DNA of 64,000 bases. Origin: Lysobacter niastensis (GTDB lineage Bacteria; Pseudomonadota; Gammaproteobacteria; Xanthomonadales; Xanthomonadaceae). Position numbers and translations under genes: made by a program. Positions within the stretch are counted from its first letter, which is position 1. Each line of letters starts with the position of its first letter. The DNA is taken from NCBI RefSeq assembly GCF_015453285.1, contig NZ_JADLZT010000007.1, positions 62,001 to 126,000 on the forward strand. Reading direction: 5' to 3'. Positions 62,034 to 64,000 of this stretch are shown piece after piece. The notes beneath the pieces are model-generated. The model saw only the letters and a program-made list of their open reading frames with translations. It searched no databases and had not been told where the DNA came from.

Positions 62034-62356
62034 TTTAGATCTCCGTAGAAAAGATAGGCATCAATGAGGGTAATGGTCGCGCCCGTCAGACCTATCAGAG
62101 CGCCTACAAGTGCGCCCTTTGATCTTAGTATGCAACCACCAACAAGACCCGGGAGAAGCATGTAGAGGACATCCAAGGTTCTGTCCGCAACCATGGGGAC
62201 TTCCGGTGTGCCCACAGGGAGGATCATGTACAGCAGCTCGAAGGCTCTGTCCGCGACTTTGGGGAACCCCGGTATGTAGGTAGGACCCAATGCCACTGCG
62301 TTAATGACCAGGAGGACAAGCGAACCTATGAGGAAGGCAACGCCGAGACGAATCAT
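62018..62356 (-). CDS. Membrane protein, C-terminus altered by cassette fusion
   Basis: 112 aa (MIRLGVAFLIGSLVLLVIN). Three helices (about 4-24, 60-78, 82-100) and an internal repeat (VADRAFELLYMILP and VADRTLDVLYMLLP). The last residues, RHRL, come from the fused fragment read in another frame, so the native C-terminus may be lost. No family recognised. Confidence 0.72.
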   Translation of the reverse strand: MIRLGVAFLIGSLVLLVINAVALGPTYIPGFPKVADRAFELLYMILPVGTPEVPMVADRTLDVLYMLLPGLVGGCILRSKGALVGALIGLTGATITLIDAYLFYGDLKRHRL

Positions 62357-62363
62357 CAGTGCC

Positions 62364-62423
62364 CTCTAACGCCTGAATTAAGCCGAGCCGCGAAGCGGCT
62401 TCGGCTTGAATGAATTGTTAGGC
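62364..62423 (-). repeat. attC
   Basis: CTCTAAC and GTTAGGC ends; standard arms. Confidence 0.93.
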
Positions 62424-62426
62424 CCA

Positions 62427-62787
62427 TTAGCCCTCATGCGGAGCGATAACAAGCCCGCCGTTGACGCAGCGAAGTACGTACTTGTGCCCCGCCTCAAAGT
62501 TGTACTGGATTGACGGGGCCCAGTCCGAAGCTGAAAGAATGCCAGTAGGGAGGGATGGGCAACTATGCCGAATGAAGTTCTTTACCAGGCGCTAGACGTA
62601 TCGCCTCGCGACCTAGGCCGATGCCATCAACATCCACGATCTCCCCCGCGAATGGCGCCACGATCTTGCCATTAGCCCCCTCCACATACAGGCGGGCTGA
62701 TGTGGCCTCAAAGTCGATGTTGTGCCCGGCGGCGCTGGCGCAACCAGTGAGCAAAGCGACCAGCAAAGCACTCGCAAGCTTTCTCAT
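62427..62787 (-). pseudogene. Frameshifted lipoprotein gene (cassette)
   Basis: The start at 62787 reads MRKLASALLVALLTGCASAA, with lipobox LTGC, and stays open for 74 codons to a TAG at 62563. In the next frame the protein would continue as IRHSCPSLPTGILSASDWAP and end ...GGLVIAPHEG at a TAA at 62427, next to the attC. The total length is 361 bp, so one extra base near 62570-62590 explains the break. Either a real pseudogene or a sequencing error. Confidence 0.75.
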
Positions 62788-62789
62788 GG

Positions 62790-62849
62790 GCCTAACGCCT
62801 GAGTTAAGCCGTGCCGCGAAGCGGCATCGGCTTGAACGAATTGTTAGGC
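62790..62849 (-). repeat. attC
   Basis: GCCTAAC and GTTAGGC ends; arms with a few changes (GTGCCGCG; GCGGCATCGGCTTGAACG). Confidence 0.92.
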
Positions 62850-62856
62850 GGCAGCG

Positions 62857-63303
62857 TCAAGGCTGGCACGCCACGTTAACCGATGCGACTCGCTTGCCCT
62901 TGGCCGAAATCTGAAGCCAGCAAGTAGCGTCGCCACCATAGTACTCATAGAAGCGTCCCGACTCCCGATCCGCGACAAGCGGCGACCCGTACAAGGAGCG
63001 CATCTTGTCCAAGGAGTCTCCCGGGCAAAGATGTGTTGGCGTGCATCCCTTTGGATTGTCTGAGTAGAGCCCAGCCACGACTCCATCACTGAACGAGACA
63101 CGCACGTGCGGGTATTCATAGTGAAGGTTGAGGAAATCTGACGATTCCACTTTGCGGCGTGGCTGGCCGAGATGCGCAATGACTGCGCTGGGTGAGTCCC
63201 CAATCTCCACGCCACCCAGCGAAATTTCTTTCTCAGGGACAGCACCTTCTCGCGCGAGCGCCAGAGACGGAACCAAGAGAAGTAGGATGCCGAGTCGTTT
63301 CAT
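62857..63303 (-). CDS. Exported protein of unknown function (cassette)
   Basis: 148 aa with a signal peptide (MKRLGILLLLVPSLALA). The mature part looks like two related halves, each with a GDS-x5-LYG/HLGQP turn (VEIGDSPSAVIAHLGQP; CPGDSLDKMRSLYGSP), like BamE/SmpA-type folds, weakly. Four Cys could form disulphides (CTPTHLC, CW, AC). Confidence 0.8.
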   Translation of the reverse strand: MKRLGILLLLVPSLALAREGAVPEKEISLGGVEIGDSPSAVIAHLGQPRRKVESSDFLNLHYEYPHVRVSFSDGVVAGLYSDNPKGCTPTHLCPGDSLDKMRSLYGSPLVADRESGRFYEYYGGDATCWLQISAKGKRVASVNVACQP

Positions 63304-63306
63304 GCC

Positions 63307-63366
63307 GCCTAACGCCTGAATTAAGCCGAGCCGCGAAGCGGCTTCGGCTTGAATGAATTGTTAGGC
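63307..63366 (-). repeat. attC
   Basis: GCCTAAC and GTTAGGC ends; standard arms AAGCCGAGCCGCG and GCGGCTTCGGCTTG. Confidence 0.95.
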
Positions 63367-63747
63367 CCCATTGAGAGCCGCCGAAACTGCCTGCCTGAGG
63401 AGCTGCTCATCGTCTATCAGATCCCGGAAGGCGGCATATGACAACTGGCCGTCGTTGACCTGGCGCTCAATGAACAGTGCCAAGCGCCACTCATCCGGGT
63501 CCGGCTTATCGAAGTCAAAGTCGATGCCGCCGACGTCGGGCGACTTGAATATGTCTACGCCAACTCCGTGTGGCCGAACAAACCAGCAGGTGCTCGGAAT
63601 GGCCTGAAAGTGGCGGCGCTCGCCGCTAAGGATGTCTTGGGGTTCCGCCAGGCCGAACGCGCGAACGAGAAGCTCGTTGGCCCAGGCCACATTGGCGTAC
63701 CAGAGTGGGATGGCTTGTCTGATGAGCTCGATGTGCGAATCGGTCAT
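63361..63747 (-). CDS. Soluble protein of unknown function (cassette)
   Basis: 128 aa (MTDSHIELIRQAIPLWYAN). Helical N-terminus, then a central beta part (HFQAIPSTCWFVRPHGVGVD) and an acidic segment (GGIDFDFDKPDPDEW), ending with a helical pair (FRDLIDDEQLLRQAVSAALN). Its 3' end is duplicated 1.5 kb away. No family recognised. Stop codon in the attC. Confidence 0.8.
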   Translation of the reverse strand: MTDSHIELIRQAIPLWYANVAWANELLVRAFGLAEPQDILSGERRHFQAIPSTCWFVRPHGVGVDIFKSPDVGGIDFDFDKPDPDEWRLALFIERQVNDGQLSYAAFRDLIDDEQLLRQAVSAALNGA

Positions 63748-63750
63748 GGT

Positions 63751-63810
63751 GCCTAACGCCTGAATTAAGGGGAGCCGCGAAGCGGCTTCCCCTTGAATGA
63801 ATTGTTAGGC
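63751..63810 (-). repeat. attC
   Basis: GCCTAAC and GTTAGGC ends; GGGG-type arms AAGGGGAGCCGCG and GCGGCTTCCCCTTG. Confidence 0.94.
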
Positions 63811-64000
63811 GCTGACCGACTCATGCCGCGCCTGCCAGAACGAAATCTCGTAGTCGAGAATCTCACCACCAGCCTCTGGCTCGTAGAGCTCAACGATGCA
63901 AGGGGAGTTCGGGAATTGCCAGGCAAGCTTAGCTTGGTAGATCTCCTTAAGAGCTCGCCCGAGCACCACTACCTTGTCCTCTGTGAGTGCATCACGGTCT
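63805..64000 (-). CDS. Cassette gene, 5' end beyond the window
   Basis: The last 64 residues of a soluble protein: DALTEDKVVVLGRALKEIYQ, LAWQFPNSPCIVELYEP, EIISF-like EISFWQARHESVSA, then a TAA formed by the attC core. Composition suggests an alpha/beta cytoplasmic protein. No family recognised from this part. Confidence 0.7.
   Translation of the reverse strand, partial: DRDALTEDKVVVLGRALKEIYQAKLAWQFPNSPCIVELYEPEAGGEILDYEISFWQARHESVSA

Larger units (their letters stand above)
54134..64000 (-). mobile_element. Integron cassette array (distal part), transcribed leftward
   Basis: From here to the right edge, short minus-strand genes alternate with attC sites of 51-78 bp that carry GCCTAAC-like and GTTAGGC-like core ends and paired inner arms. 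On the minus strand the order gene then attC, and likeness to the classic aadA-type attC, shows cassette direction right to left. By convention attI and the integrase gene lie upstream, beyond position 64000. At least 18 cassettes are present in the window. High attC similarity favours a sedentary chromosomal integron over a class 1 mobile one. Confidence 0.92.

Noticed and set aside
53679..63810. Regular repeats considered as a CRISPR array
   Set aside because: Spacing is 250-600 bp with genes between, repeats are imperfect palindromes with attC core ends, and no cas genes are present.

Overview
The window is high-GC DNA from a gammaproteobacterium, most like the Xanthomonadaceae (Lysobacter/Luteimonas/Xanthomonas group). 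The clues are a TIGR02999-type ECF sigma factor near TPR-bearing Ser/Thr kinases, an Oar-like TonB receptor, a giant YadA-type adhesin, a stand-alone DUF4096 protein, and a cassette array of the kind known from sedentary chromosomal integrons. No rRNA, tRNA or CRISPR array was seen.

Layout, left to right. (1) 1-2,090: the sigma factor gene running off the left edge, a stand-alone IS5-type transposase N-terminal domain gene, a small membrane protein and a relic. (2) 2,095-12,915: one trimeric autotransporter adhesin of about 3,606 residues. (3) 13,263-18,284: two paralogous Ser/Thr kinase genes; the first has lost catalytic motifs (a predicted pseudokinase), the second keeps most of them. (4) 18.3-27.1 kb: mixed genes, including a secreted galactose-oxidase-like copper enzyme, two exported EF-hand proteins, HAD, GFA and GNAT proteins and small envelope proteins. 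(5) 27.2-46 kb: a large locus for peptidoglycan peptides. On the minus strand lie a transglutaminase-like protein, a TonB-dependent receptor, a DAP decarboxylase, an S12 serine hydrolase, a VanX-type D-Ala-D-Ala dipeptidase and a lytic transglycosylase. On the plus strand lie a DUF819 permease, an NlpC/P60 endopeptidase, an L-Ala-D/L-Glu epimerase, an RpiR-type regulator, an L,D-transpeptidase-like lipoprotein and a DAACS symporter. An AmpD/AmiD-type amidase and an AtoE-like transporter follow. The two arms diverge from a 100-bp region holding an inverted repeat and a good promoter. (6) 46-52.4 kb: housekeeping and accessory genes (Gnd, NmrA-like, GlsB-like, GpsA-like, methyltransferase).

(7) About 52.4-64 kb: the distal part of an integron cassette array. 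About fifteen well-formed attC sites and several decayed ones separate short minus-strand genes. The attC orientation puts the integrase and attI beyond the right edge of the window. Sites are nearly identical on the right (proximal) side and degenerate on the left, as expected for an ageing array tail. Cassettes encode mostly unknown exported or membrane proteins, plus a thioesterase-like protein, a CPBP-like membrane protein, a VOC protein, a DHFR/RibD-like reductase and a small protein resembling EF-Tu domain III. One cassette is a chimera sharing a 222-bp block with another, and one gene is frameshifted.

How parts may work together: region 5 can plausibly capture murein fragments (TonB receptor, amidase, transglycosylase), cut them to amino acids and dipeptides (VanX-like, S12, NlpC/P60), epimerise L-Ala-D-Glu, turn meso-DAP into lysine, and take products up through dedicated permeases under RpiR-type control. 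That would suit a bacteriolytic, muropeptide-scavenging life. The function of the locus as a whole is inferred.
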